The notes under the pieces: model-generated
Told to the model about the DNA's origin: nothing
What the model saw: the letters and a program-made list of their open reading frames with translations, nothing else
The model's database searches: none
Made by a program: the position numbers and the translations under genes
Shown: positions 42,936-52,234 of the stretch, piece by piece
Position numbering within the stretch: the first letter of the stretch is position 1
Layout of the letters: each line of letters begins with the position of its first letter
Assembly: GCA_934149405.1 (NCBI GenBank)
Contig: CAKPEV010000003.1
Location: forward strand, 178,706-242,705
Origin: an uncultured Clostridia bacterium
Lineage (GTDB): Bacteria > Bacillota > Clostridia > TANB77 > UBA1234
Direction of reading: 5' to 3'
Length of the DNA stretch: 64,000 nucleotides

Positions 42936-43970
42936 ATGAAATTACAAGATTTTTATTATGACTTGCCAGAAGAACTTATAGCACAACATCCAACAGAAAA
43001 AAGAGATGAGTGTAGACTACTTGTTTTAGACAAAGAAACTGGAAAAATCGAGCACAAAATTTTTAAAGATATTGTTCAATACATATCTCCAAATGATTGC
43101 TTGGTAATAAATGAAACAAGGGTTATTCCAGCTAGACTTTATGGCAGAAGAGAAGAAAAAGAAGAAAAAATTGAAATGCTACTTCTAAAAGATTTAGGTG
43201 ATGAGAAGTGGGAGGTTCTAGTAAAACCAGGTAAGAAGTGCAAAATAGGCACAGAGCTTTTATTTGAAGCAGATAGCGAGGTTTTACTAAAAGCAAAAGT
43301 TATTGAGATTAAAGAGGATGGAAATAGGATTGTAAAACTTTCATATGATGGCATTTTAAATGAAATATTAGATAAAATCGGAATAATGCCACTTCCACCA
43401 TATATACATGAAAAGCTAAAAGAAAAAGAAAGCTATCAAACAGTATATAGCAAGGTTGAAGGTAGTGCTGCAGCACCTACAGCCGGCCTACATTTTACAC
43501 CAGAGTTGTTAAGTGAACTTGAAAAAAAAGGAGTAAAAATAGCTAGAGTTTTGCTACATGTTGGACTTGGTACTTTTAGACCGGTAAAAGAAGAAAACAT
43601 AGAAGATCACAAAATGCATTCTGAGTATTACGAAATATCTAAAGAAGCATGCGATATAATAAATGAAACAAAAAAGAATGGCGGAAGAGTAATTTGCGTT
43701 GGTACAACTTCATGTAGAACTGTTGAATCAGCAGCTGATGAGAATGGCTTTTTAAAGCCTCAAAATGGCAATACAGAGATATTTATATATCCAGGATATA
43801 AGTTTAAGGTATTGGATTGTTTAATAACTAATTTTCACTTGCCAGAGAGCACACTTTTAATGCTTATATCAGCACTTGCAAATAGAGAAATGATAATGAA
43901 TACATATAAAGTTGCTGTCGAAGAAAAATACAGATTTTTTAGCTTTGGAGATGCAATGCTAATTAAATGA
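42936..43970 (+). CDS. queA: S-adenosylmethionine:tRNA ribosyltransferase-isomerase
   Basis: 344 aa, normal length. It turns preQ1-tRNA into epoxyqueuosine-tRNA using the ribosyl part of SAM. YYDLPEELIAQHP at the N-terminus, VINETRVIPARLYG, APTAGLHFTPELL and TNFHLPESTLLML are diagnostic. It is followed 44 bp later by tgt, the previous step of the pathway, so they form a queuosine operon. Confidence 0.97.
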   Translation: MKLQDFYYDLPEELIAQHPTEKRDECRLLVLDKETGKIEHKIFKDIVQYISPNDCLVINETRVIPARLYGRREEKEEKIEMLLLKDLGDEKWEVLVKPGKKCKIGTELLFEADSEVLLKAKVIEIKEDGNRIVKLSYDGILNEILDKIGIMPLPPYIHEKLKEKESYQTVYSKVEGSAAAPTAGLHFTPELLSELEKKGVKIARVLLHVGLGTFRPVKEENIEDHKMHSEYYEISKEACDIINETKKNGGRVICVGTTSCRTVESAADENGFLKPQNGNTEIFIYPGYKFKVLDCLITNFHLPESTLLMLISALANREMIMNTYKVAVEEKYRFFSFGDAMLIK

Positions 43971-44014
43971 AAATGCATGAAAATCATAATTATTTAAGAT
44001 GAAAGGAAAATTAT

Positions 44015-45139
44015 ATGGAACAACCTATTAGATACGAATTATTGAAAAAAGATAAGAAAACTGGTGCAAGACGTGGAAGAATATATACTCCACATGGAAT
44101 TATAGAAACACCAGTATTTATGCCTGTTGGAACACAAGCAACAGTAAAAGCAATGACACCAGATGAACTTAAAGAAATGGTAGATGCAAGAATTATTTTG
44201 TCAAACACATATCATTTATTTTTAAGACCTGGAGATGAGCTAATTAAAGAGGCAGGTGGACTTCACAAGTTCATGAATTGGGATAGGCCTATCCTTACAG
44301 ATAGTGGCGGATTTCAAGTTTTTAGCCTTGCAGATTTAAGAAATATTACAGAAGAAGGAGTAAAATTTAAATCACATTTAGATGGTAGCGAAAAGTTTTT
44401 ATCTCCTGAAATTTCTATGAAGATTCAGAATAATTTAGGTAGCGATATAATGATGGCTTTTGATGAATGTGCACCTTATCCATCAGATTATGACTACACA
44501 AAGAAGTCTATGGAAATGACAACACGTTGGGCAAAAAGATGCTTAGAAGCACATAAAAATAAAGAAAAACAAGGATTATTTGGAATAGTTCAAGGTGGTA
44601 TGTATAAAGATTTAAGAGAGCAAAGTGCAAAAGCACTCGTAGAACTTGATTTTCCAGGATATGCAGTTGGTGGTTTAAGTGTAGGTGAGCCAGCAGAGCT
44701 TATGTATGAGATTTTATCTGCTACAACACCATTTTTGCCAGAAAATAAGCCTAGATATTTGATGGGCGTTGGAACACCAGATTATTTGATAGAAGCAGTG
44801 CTAAGAGGAATTGATATGTGCGACTGCGTATTGCCAACAAGAATTGCTCGAAATGGAACTGCAATGACATCAGAGGGAAAGGTCGTAGTTAGAAATGCAA
44901 CCTACGAAAGAGATTGGACACCGCTTGATCATAATTGCGATTGCTACACTTGCAAGAACTACACGAGAGCATACATAAGACATTTGGTAAAATGCGGTGA
45001 AATACTAGGCGCAAGACTAATAACAATACATAACTTGCGTTTCTTAGTTAAACTTATGGAAGATGTAAGAAAAGCAATAGAAGAAGATAGATTACTAGAA
45101 TTTAGAGAAGAATTTTATAAAAATTATTATGGAAAATAA
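44015..45139 (+). CDS. tgt: queuine/preQ1 tRNA-guanine transglycosylase
   Basis: 374 aa. It exchanges G34 for preQ1 in tRNAs with GUN anticodons. DSGGFQVFSL carries a catalytic region, MAFDECAPYP and GLSVGEP follow, and the zinc site is CDCYTCKNYTRAYIRHL with the later H. The start follows GAAAGGAAA. It shares a promoter with queA. Confidence 0.97.
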   Translation: MEQPIRYELLKKDKKTGARRGRIYTPHGIIETPVFMPVGTQATVKAMTPDELKEMVDARIILSNTYHLFLRPGDELIKEAGGLHKFMNWDRPILTDSGGFQVFSLADLRNITEEGVKFKSHLDGSEKFLSPEISMKIQNNLGSDIMMAFDECAPYPSDYDYTKKSMEMTTRWAKRCLEAHKNKEKQGLFGIVQGGMYKDLREQSAKALVELDFPGYAVGGLSVGEPAELMYEILSATTPFLPENKPRYLMGVGTPDYLIEAVLRGIDMCDCVLPTRIARNGTAMTSEGKVVVRNATYERDWTPLDHNCDCYTCKNYTRAYIRHLVKCGEILGARLITIHNLRFLVKLMEDVRKAIEEDRLLEFREEFYKNYYGK

Positions 45140-45192
45140 TATAGTTACTAGCAATGGTGTCTTTTCATGCGAATAATAACTTTTAATTTTCC

Positions 45193-45221
45193 TTGAACCT
45201 TAATTTTAGTCGTATTATAAT
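45193..45221 (+). promoter_or_regulatory. sigma-A promoter
   Basis: TTGAAC (45193-45198), 17-bp spacer, TATAAT (45216-45221), upstream of the Smr-like gene. Confidence 0.7.
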
Positions 45222-45255
45222 GTTTATGTAAAAGTTTTCTTAAGGAGTGTGAAAA

Positions 45256-45597
45256 ATGGAAGTAGCAAATATTGAAAAATACATGCCAACGGTATATCAG
45301 GCCGAAATATTGGTAAAAAACAATCTGGAGATGTATAGAAGACAAGGTGTGAAAGCTTTTAAAATAATACATGGCTATGGTTCTACAGGAAAAGGTGGGG
45401 CTTTAAGAACAGGAATTAGAAATTATTTAAGTCAGCTAAAAGGAGCGAAAATAATTGCTGATTATATTCCAGGCGAAGAATGGACAGCGTTTAATGAGAC
45501 AACAAGAAAAGTACTAGATTTGGATAATTCTTTTAGAAAAGATTCAGATTTGGGACAAATGAATTCAGGCATCACAATTATTGTTATTTCGTGGTAG
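45256..45597 (+). CDS. Smr-like domain protein
   Basis: 113 aa. FKIIHGYGSTGKGGALRTGI is close to the Smr signature (HGxGxGxLR) that follows MutS2 or stands alone as a nuclease-type fold. IIADYIPGEEWTAFNETTRKV extends it. The start follows AAGGAGTG. A DNA- or RNA-processing role is inferred from the fold only. Confidence 0.6.
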   Translation: MEVANIEKYMPTVYQAEILVKNNLEMYRRQGVKAFKIIHGYGSTGKGGALRTGIRNYLSQLKGAKIIADYIPGEEWTAFNETTRKVLDLDNSFRKDSDLGQMNSGITIIVISW

Positions 45598-45633
45598 TTA
45601 TAGTGATATAATAAATACAAAGGAGGAGAATAT

Positions 45634-46344
45634 ATGAAAAAATTAGTTTTGAAATTTTTGATTGTTGCTACGGCTTTATTTTCGATGTGTTCTATTTCAT
45701 TTGCGGCTAACAAAGTTATAAAAAGTGTTGCTGTTACTGACATAGATGCACCATATTCTACAGAAAAGGTATTGGATACAAAAGGCGAAGTGCCTCGTAA
45801 TGCAACTTATAGAATAACTGAAGTTGCTTGGAAATTACCAGGAAATTCATCTTCTGGGTTTTACGAGGTTTCTGTTACTTTAAAGGCAAGCATTGGTTAT
45901 GTTTTTGATGAAAATACTACAGGCACTATTAATAGCAAAGATATTTTAAGCAAAGAGTTAATTGACGAAGATGAGCTAAAAATAACATATGCTTTTAAAG
46001 AAGAAAAATCTGAAATAGGTTCTGCTACAACGACATTAAGACATAGAATCTTTACTTATTGTGACTCAAGAATGGGGACGATAACTCCAAGTACGCCTAG
46101 AGTTTTGCATGATGATACTGTTACAATAAGTATTGTGCCGAATGACGGATACAAAATAAAGGACGTTGAGGTTGATGGCGATTCTGTAGGAGCGGTTTCT
46201 GAGTACAAGTTCAGAAGAGTCAGAGAGGAACATACTATAAGAGCATATTTTGAAGAGATAAAAAAAGACGATAATAAGCAAGATACTACTACAAAGGAAA
46301 GACCTATATTAGAATTTATAAAAAAGATTCTTAATATGTTTTAG
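45634..46344 (+). CDS. secreted protein with C-terminal beta-repeat domain
   Basis: 236 aa with a signal peptide (MKKLVLKFLIVATALFSMCS, cleavage after SFAA near 25). A beta-rich middle (EVSVTLKASIGYVFDENTTG) is followed by GTITPSTPRVLHDDTVTISI and GYKIKDVEVDGDSVGA with HTIRAYFEEI, as in bacterial surface repeat domains. A basic, hydrophobic tail (ILEFIKKILNMF) ends it. AAGGAGGAG precedes the ATG. Function unknown; probably at the cell surface. Confidence 0.6.
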   Translation: MKKLVLKFLIVATALFSMCSISFAANKVIKSVAVTDIDAPYSTEKVLDTKGEVPRNATYRITEVAWKLPGNSSSGFYEVSVTLKASIGYVFDENTTGTINSKDILSKELIDEDELKITYAFKEEKSEIGSATTTLRHRIFTYCDSRMGTITPSTPRVLHDDTVTISIVPNDGYKIKDVEVDGDSVGAVSEYKFRRVREEHTIRAYFEEIKKDDNKQDTTTKERPILEFIKKILNMF

Positions 46345-46399
46345 TTTAGCACGAAAATAACCAAATTATGTAAGAAAAGCAACTTTTTTCTTTAAAGAC

Positions 46400-46428
46400 T
46401 TGCAAAGGGTAGGCAAATATGCTATTAT
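46400..46428 (+). promoter_or_regulatory. sigma-A promoter of rpmE
   Basis: TTGCAA (46400-46405), 17-bp spacer, TATTAT (46423-46428). Confidence 0.65.
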
Positions 46429-46496
46429 ATTAGAGCATGGTTATTGTAAAATAAAAATTAATATATATTTGTAATGACAAAAGAGAGGTGAAATAA

Positions 46497-46700
46497 ATGA
46501 AAGCAGGAATACATCCAGAATACAAAGAAGCTACAATTAAATGTGGTTGCGGTAACGTAATAAAAGTTGGTTCAACTAAAGAGAATATGTCAGTCGAGGT
46601 ATGCTCAAAATGTCATCCATTCTACACAGGAAATCAAAAATTCCAAGCAGCTGGTGGTAGAGTTGAACAATTTAAGAAAAAATATGGAATTAAAGACTAA
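46497..46700 (+). CDS. rpmE: 50S ribosomal protein L31
   Basis: 67 aa. MKAGIHPEYKEATIKCGCGN and VCSKCHPFYTG give the zinc-binding CxC...CxxC of the C+ form, so it should need zinc. GAGAGGTGA precedes the ATG. It sits alone between its promoter and a terminator. Confidence 0.97.
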   Translation: MKAGIHPEYKEATIKCGCGNVIKVGSTKENMSVEVCSKCHPFYTGNQKFQAAGGRVEQFKKKYGIKD

Positions 46701-46715
46701 TTCTAAGATGTTTTT

Positions 46716-46752
46716 ACGAGTGAGATTCAAGTTAAATCTTACTCGTTTTTTT
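46716..46752 (+). terminator. rpmE terminator
   Basis: ACGAGTGAGATT (46716-46727) pairs with AATCTTACTCGT (46735-46746) with one wobble, followed by a long T-run. Confidence 0.9.
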
Positions 46753-46753
46753 G

Positions 46754-46782
46754 TTGTCTTTAGTGGCAATTTATGTTAAAAT
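46754..46782 (+). promoter_or_regulatory. promoter of mfd
   Basis: TTGTCT (46754-46759), 17-bp spacer, TAAAAT (46777-46782). Confidence 0.55.
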
Positions 46783-46816
46783 ATTAACTACAACAAAAAG
46801 AAAACGAGGTAATAAA

Positions 46817-49800
46817 ATGAATGATTCTTTAATTAAAATCTTGCCTAAAATGAAAAAATTCGAGGCATATATAAATGATGTAAATAAAGATAACTTTCCA
46901 ATCACTCTTTCAGGACTTTCTGAGAGTAGTAAGGCACACTTTATGTATGCTACGAGATTTTATTCAGGAAAGCCGATTTTAGTTGTTACATACAATGATA
47001 TTCAGCTTAAAAAGATAATAGGCGATTTCAAATTCTTTAGCGATGAAGAGGTTCTAGTTTTTCCTAAAAAAGAGGTCGTTTATTACGATATCGATACAAT
47101 GAATAAAGATGCGACAATGGACAGAATTAGCGTATATACAAAGTTATATAACAGCGACGCTAAGGTGATTTTGACAACTGTTGAAGCACTAATGCAAAAA
47201 ACAATCTCTAAAGATGAGCTTTTTTCAAGAGTACTTCAACTAGAAGTTGGCAAACAATTTAAGTTAGAAGAACTAAAAGAAAACCTTACATACCTTGGAT
47301 ACGAAAGAACTGATATGGTACAAGGCAGAGGTGAGTATACGGTAAGAGGAGGAATTGTAGATGTTTTTCCGCTTACTACTAAAAATCCTATAAGAATAGA
47401 GTTTTGGGGCGATGAGATTGATTCAATAAGAGTATTTGATGTAGAATCTCAAAGAACAGTTGATACGATAAGAGATATTAGCATTTTCCCAGCAGAAGAG
47501 TTTTTGATAGACACTTCAAAACTTGAAGATATAGGAAATAGCATATTAAAAAAATATCCAGATGAATTAGAAGATGTAGAAGTTATAAAGCATGGTAATT
47601 ATTTAACTAAAATTGATAAATACTTTGAATTTTTCTACCAAAAGACATCAACTCTACTAGATTATATAGGTAAAGATGCAATTGTGTTTGTAGATGAACC
47701 TACTAGAATTATTTCTAAAGCACAATCTGTTGAGTTTGAAAATAATGAAATAATAAAACAGCTTATGGATAAAGGCAAGGTTGTTCCAAGTTATACAAAG
47801 TCTATGCTTAATTATGCTGATGTAGAGGAAAGCCTTGAAAAGAAAAATTTAATCAATTTAGAAAGAATTGATGGAAATACGCATGCAAAAAGAAACGGAT
47901 ACAGCTTTAACTGTAGGGAGGTAAACTTTTTTCGTGGTTCAATGGATATATTTATTCAGGAAGTTGAAGAGTGCCGAGAAAAAGAAAAAACAGTAGTAAT
48001 ACTTGGAGGAACAACATCTAAGGCTAGAGGCATAGCTACAATGCTTTTAGAGCACAAGATAAATGCAGTATTTTTAGAAAAAATAGATGACAATATGTTT
48101 AATAATAAGCAGGTAATTGTCATACCAGGAATGCTATCAGAGGGCTTTGAGTATACCGATTTAGGACTTGTAATAGCAACAGGTGAATTTACAACGATAA
48201 AGGAAAGCAGAAGGTCTTATAAACCAGTAGCATTCAAACAAGGAAAGAAAGTTGTTTTTGCTGATTTAAATGTTGGCGATTACGTTGTTCATAGTGTTCA
48301 TGGAATTGGACAATATATGGGCATAAAAACGCTTATAGTGGATAATGTTAAGCAAGATTATATAATGATAAGATATAAAGATGATGCAATGCTTTATATT
48401 AAAACTAATCAGCTAGATTCGATTAGAAAATATATGAGCGACAGCGATAATCCACCTAAGCTAAACAAAATGGGTAGTAAAGAATTTGCTAATATAAAGG
48501 CAAAGGTTAAAGCATCATTAAAAGATATTGCTAAAGGACTTATTGAGCTATATGCCAAAAGAAAGAATGCCGTAGGCTATGCCTTTTCAAAAGATACCGT
48601 TTGGCAAAACGAATTTGAAGAAGCATTTCCATATCAAGAAACAGATGACCAACTTCGTTGTATAGAAGAAGTAAAAACTGATATGGAGAAAACGCAACCG
48701 ATGGATAGACTACTTTGCGGTGATGTTGGATACGGAAAAACAGAGGTAGCAATCCGTGCTGCATTTAAAGCTGTTATGGATAGCAAACAAGTTGCTTATT
48801 TAGTTCCAACAACTGTCTTAGCAGAACAACAATATAAATCATTTAGTGAGAGAATGAAAAACTTCCCTATAAGGCTAGATGTTTTAGATAGATTTAGAAC
48901 TCCAAAAGAAAAGTCGAACATAATTAAAAAGACAAAGAACGGCGAATTAGACATTATAATAGGAACTCATAGTTTGCTTCAAAAAGGTATGGAGTTTAAA
49001 GATTTAGGACTTTTAATAATAGATGAAGAGCAACGTTTTGGTGTTACGCAAAAAGAAAAGATAAAGAAGCTAAAAAATAATGTGGATGTTTTAACTATGA
49101 CTGCAACACCTATTCCGAGAACAATGCACATGTCGATTGTTGGAATAAGAGATATGAGCGTAATATATGAACCACCACAGAATAGAAGACCAATTCAAAC
49201 ATATGTGTTAGAATATGATGAAGAGGTTATAAAAGAGGCAATTATAAAAGAGATTGAAAGAGGCGGACAAGTATTTTATTTGTATAATAGAGTTGAAGGC
49301 ATCGAAAGAAAAGCAAGCGAAATATCAAAACTTGTTCCAGAGGCAAGAGTTGCCTTTGCACATGGTCAGATGACAAGTAATCAACTTGAAAATATAATGA
49401 AAGATTTTGTTGACGGAAATATAGATGTTATTATATGTACAACAATATTAGAGTCAGGAATAGATATTCCAAATGCTAACACAATAATTGTTGAAGATGC
49501 AGATAGACTTGGACTTGCACAACTTTATCAAATAAGAGGTCGTGTTGGTAGAAGCGATAAAGTAGCGTATGCATACATCACATATAGGAGAAATAAGGTG
49601 CTTTCAGAAGTCTCAGAAAAAAGACTAAAAGCAATAAAAGAATTTACAGAGTTTGGTTCGGGATTTAAAATCGCACTTCGAGACTTAGAAATAAGAGGAG
49701 CAGGAAATATTTTAGGTCCAGAGCAACATGGACACATGGAGGCAGTTGGTTACGAGATGTATTGTAAACTTCTTGATGAAACAGTAAAAGAATTACAAGG

Positions 49801-50263
49801 AGAAAAAATTGTTGAAGAGGTTGATACACAAATAGATTTGAAAGTTACGGCATATATTCCAAATGATTATATAGAAAATCAAAACCAAAAAATTGAGACA
49901 TATCAAGATATTGCAAACCTAGAAAAAGAAGAGCAAATTAGTGAGATTATCGATGAGTTAATTGATAGATTCGGCGAAATACCAACAGAGGTTACAAACT
50001 TAATTGAGATAGCAAGAATAAAGATATTAGCAAGAAACCTAAAAATATTAAGCATAATTCAAAAACAAGAAAATGTTGTAATTCAATTTAGTGAAGATGG
50101 AAATAATATTGCAGATAAAGTTCAGATATTAATTGATTTATATAAAAATAAAATATTTTTCTCAGGTGCTGGAGAACCATATATAACTTTAAAGTTGCAA
50201 AGCAAAAAAGATAGTGATATATTAGATGAGGTGTATAAATTATTAAACATATTGAAAGGATGA
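46817..50263 (+). CDS. mfd: transcription-repair coupling factor
   Basis: 1,148 aa, normal length. It releases RNA polymerase stalled at lesions and recruits UvrA. The UvrB-like N-terminal module is followed by the polymerase-interacting domain GDYVVHSVHGIGQYMGI (near 480). The RecG-like motor has GDVGYGKTE near 634, DEEQRFG near 735, TATPIPRTMHM and LAQLYQIRGRVGRS. The C-terminal domain (D7) is complete. The ATG at 46817 is preferred over an in-frame start inside the promoter. The prsA-like gene begins 9 bp later. Confidence 0.97.
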   Translation: MNDSLIKILPKMKKFEAYINDVNKDNFPITLSGLSESSKAHFMYATRFYSGKPILVVTYNDIQLKKIIGDFKFFSDEEVLVFPKKEVVYYDIDTMNKDATMDRISVYTKLYNSDAKVILTTVEALMQKTISKDELFSRVLQLEVGKQFKLEELKENLTYLGYERTDMVQGRGEYTVRGGIVDVFPLTTKNPIRIEFWGDEIDSIRVFDVESQRTVDTIRDISIFPAEEFLIDTSKLEDIGNSILKKYPDELEDVEVIKHGNYLTKIDKYFEFFYQKTSTLLDYIGKDAIVFVDEPTRIISKAQSVEFENNEIIKQLMDKGKVVPSYTKSMLNYADVEESLEKKNLINLERIDGNTHAKRNGYSFNCREVNFFRGSMDIFIQEVEECREKEKTVVILGGTTSKARGIATMLLEHKINAVFLEKIDDNMFNNKQVIVIPGMLSEGFEYTDLGLVIATGEFTTIKESRRSYKPVAFKQGKKVVFADLNVGDYVVHSVHGIGQYMGIKTLIVDNVKQDYIMIRYKDDAMLYIKTNQLDSIRKYMSDSDNPPKLNKMGSKEFANIKAKVKASLKDIAKGLIELYAKRKNAVGYAFSKDTVWQNEFEEAFPYQETDDQLRCIEEVKTDMEKTQPMDRLLCGDVGYGKTEVAIRAAFKAVMDSKQVAYLVPTTVLAEQQYKSFSERMKNFPIRLDVLDRFRTPKEKSNIIKKTKNGELDIIIGTHSLLQKGMEFKDLGLLIIDEEQRFGVTQKEKIKKLKNNVDVLTMTATPIPRTMHMSIVGIRDMSVIYEPPQNRRPIQTYVLEYDEEVIKEAIIKEIERGGQVFYLYNRVEGIERKASEISKLVPEARVAFAHGQMTSNQLENIMKDFVDGNIDVIICTTILESGIDIPNANTIIVEDADRLGLAQLYQIRGRVGRSDKVAYAYITYRRNKVLSEVSEKRLKAIKEFTEFGSGFKIALRDLEIRGAGNILGPEQHGHMEAVGYEMYCKLLDETVKELQGEKIVEEVDTQIDLKVTAYIPNDYIENQNQKIETYQDIANLEKEEQISEIIDELIDRFGEIPTEVTNLIEIARIKILARNLKILSIIQKQENVVIQFSEDGNNIADKVQILIDLYKNKIFFSGAGEPYITLKLQSKKDSDILDEVYKLLNILKG

Positions 50264-50272
50264 TTGTAGATT

Positions 50273-51322
50273 ATGGATAAAAAGACAGGAATTATTATAG
50301 GAATCATAACTGCTGTGATAGTTATTCTAGTAGCAGTTGTATTTGTTATGGAAGGAAAAACAGAAAAAGTAGATAGCAATGTGATTTTAACATTGAACGG
50401 AGAAAATTATACTGTTGATGAGTTCAATATCTTTTCAAAGCTTACTAATGATGAATCAGATGACATCAATAAAAAGATGACAGAAGATGAAGTAGTAACT
50501 ATGATGAACAATTTTATAATTAGAAAGATATATAATGACTCTGCTAAAAATCATGATGTTGCTTTAGAAAGCGGAGATTTGGAAAAATTTAATCAAGATT
50601 ATGATAGTGATGCAGAGAAATATTTAAGTGTTAATATTTCAAAAGACGATTATATAAAGTATCAAACAGAAAAAAGCTTGGCACAAAATTTAAAATATAA
50701 TCTTTCAGACTATTATGAATTACCAGTTGAAACATATAATTCAATAGTTGATAACTTCAAAGAAAATGATATGTATAAATCATATTCTTTTAGAATGATG
50801 ACAATACCATACGAAGAGCCAAAGTCAGGCGATGAAGCTACAAGCGGAGATGTTACTACAAGTGGTGATAGCGGAGAAAAAGAAGACTTATCAAGAAAAG
50901 CACAAATTAAAGTTGCTGAAAATGTTTTAGCAAAAATAAGATCAGGAGAAGACTTTGAAACTTTAGCAAAAGAATATGGTTCAATGAGACTTTCTTTTAA
51001 AGGTAAAGAGTATACTCTAGTAAATGGCGATATCGAATATGCTACAAGTCCTTTACTTTCAAGCAAACTAGGAAATGAAGATTTGTATAAAGCAGTACTT
51101 GAACTAAATAGCGGAGATACAACAGATGTAATAGAGGACAAAGATTATACATCTTTCCAAATAGTAAAAGTTGAAGCTGTTGAGGATGGTTTTGTAGGCG
51201 AAGCTCAAAAAGAGTTAAAAGAAGTTTTGTTAAATGAATATGCAGATGATATTGTTTCCACAGGTGCTAAATATGAAGTAAATCAAGGTACTTTTATGAG
51301 AACTGTATATAACAATATATAG
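50273..51322 (+). CDS. membrane-anchored PrsA/SurA-like foldase
   Basis: 349 aa. One N-terminal transmembrane anchor (GIIIGIITAVIVILVAVVFVM, in two runs, about 6-26) is followed by a SurA-like chaperone region (LNGENYTVDEFN; TEDEVVTMMNNFIIRK). A serine/glycine/aspartate linker (PKSGDEATSGDVTTSGDSGE, about 180-202) precedes a degenerate parvulin-like domain (VLAKIRSGEDFETLAKEYG; YKAVLELNSGD). mfd-prsA is a common Clostridia gene pair. It probably helps exported proteins fold outside the membrane. No lipobox is seen. Confidence 0.72.
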   Translation: MDKKTGIIIGIITAVIVILVAVVFVMEGKTEKVDSNVILTLNGENYTVDEFNIFSKLTNDESDDINKKMTEDEVVTMMNNFIIRKIYNDSAKNHDVALESGDLEKFNQDYDSDAEKYLSVNISKDDYIKYQTEKSLAQNLKYNLSDYYELPVETYNSIVDNFKENDMYKSYSFRMMTIPYEEPKSGDEATSGDVTTSGDSGEKEDLSRKAQIKVAENVLAKIRSGEDFETLAKEYGSMRLSFKGKEYTLVNGDIEYATSPLLSSKLGNEDLYKAVLELNSGDTTDVIEDKDYTSFQIVKVEAVEDGFVGEAQKELKEVLLNEYADDIVSTGAKYEVNQGTFMRTVYNNI

Positions 51323-51465
51323 AATATAATTAAGTCCTTAATAAAATTCAAAGATAACATGAAAGATTTGCTTAAGTTTTTGAGTTTTATTTAGGACTAT
51401 TTTATTTTTCAAAAGAATAACTTTACTAGCAGAACTTTACATTGATAATGATGAGGAGGAGTATT

Positions 51466-52218
51466 ATGATTATAAGTAAGATGAATGAATATATAAAACA
51501 CGTAAAATCATTGTCCGAAAAGAAATATAGAGACGAGTATGAAGAATATGTGGTTGAGGGTATAAAATTAGTTAATGAGGCAATAGAAGAAAAGTTGAAT
51601 ATAAAAAAGATTTTGATATGTAAAGAGCTATGTACAAAAGAATTTGACTTTGAAAATGTTGAGTATGTATCAGAGCAAGTATTCAAATACATTAGTGATA
51701 CAGAAACTCCACAGGGCGTCATGGCAATTATAGAAAAGAAGAAGCCTAATGGAGAATATGGAAAAATAGTTTTTGCATTAGATAATTTAAGTGATCCGGG
51801 AAATTTAGGAACAATAATTAGAACTTTAGATTCAGCAGGAATAAATTCTTTGATACTTTCTAAAGGTTCTGCAGATTTGTATAATCCTAAAGTTGTAAGA
51901 AGCACGATGGGCGCTATTTTTAGAATTGATGCGGAATACGCAGAAAATTTACAAAGCAAATTGTTGAACTTAAAAGAGCAAGGTTATAGAATTATAGTTA
52001 CGTCTTTGCAGGCTGACAAGTATATTTACGATTTGCCCTTTAAAGAAAAATGCGTTGTTGTTATTGGAAATGAATCAAAAGGTGTAAGTGAAAAAATAAT
52101 GGAATTAGCTGATATCAAAACTAAAATACCAATGCTTGGCAGAACTGAAAGTTTGAATGCGGCCGTGGCTGCAAGTATTATAGCTTATGAAGCTGTTAGA
52201 CAGAATTTTGTCGGATAA
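51466..52218 (+). CDS. TrmH/SpoU-family RNA 2'-O-methyltransferase
   Basis: About 250 aa. NEYIKHVKSLSEKKYRDEY and YVVEGIKLVNEA mark the L30-like N-terminal domain of YsgA-type rRNA methyltransferases. The SPOUT core shows ALDNLSDPGNLGTIIRTLD, VVIGNESKGVSE and the knot MLGRTESLNAAVAASI. ATG 51466 follows GAGGAGGAG; a further in-frame ATG at 51442 is less well placed. The end overlaps the ribosome site of the next gene. Confidence 0.88.
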   Translation: MIISKMNEYIKHVKSLSEKKYRDEYEEYVVEGIKLVNEAIEEKLNIKKILICKELCTKEFDFENVEYVSEQVFKYISDTETPQGVMAIIEKKKPNGEYGKIVFALDNLSDPGNLGTIIRTLDSAGINSLILSKGSADLYNPKVVRSTMGAIFRIDAEYAENLQSKLLNLKEQGYRIIVTSLQADKYIYDLPFKEKCVVVIGNESKGVSEKIMELADIKTKIPMLGRTESLNAAVAASIIAYEAVRQNFVG

Positions 52219-52234
52219 GGAGCGATATTCAAAA

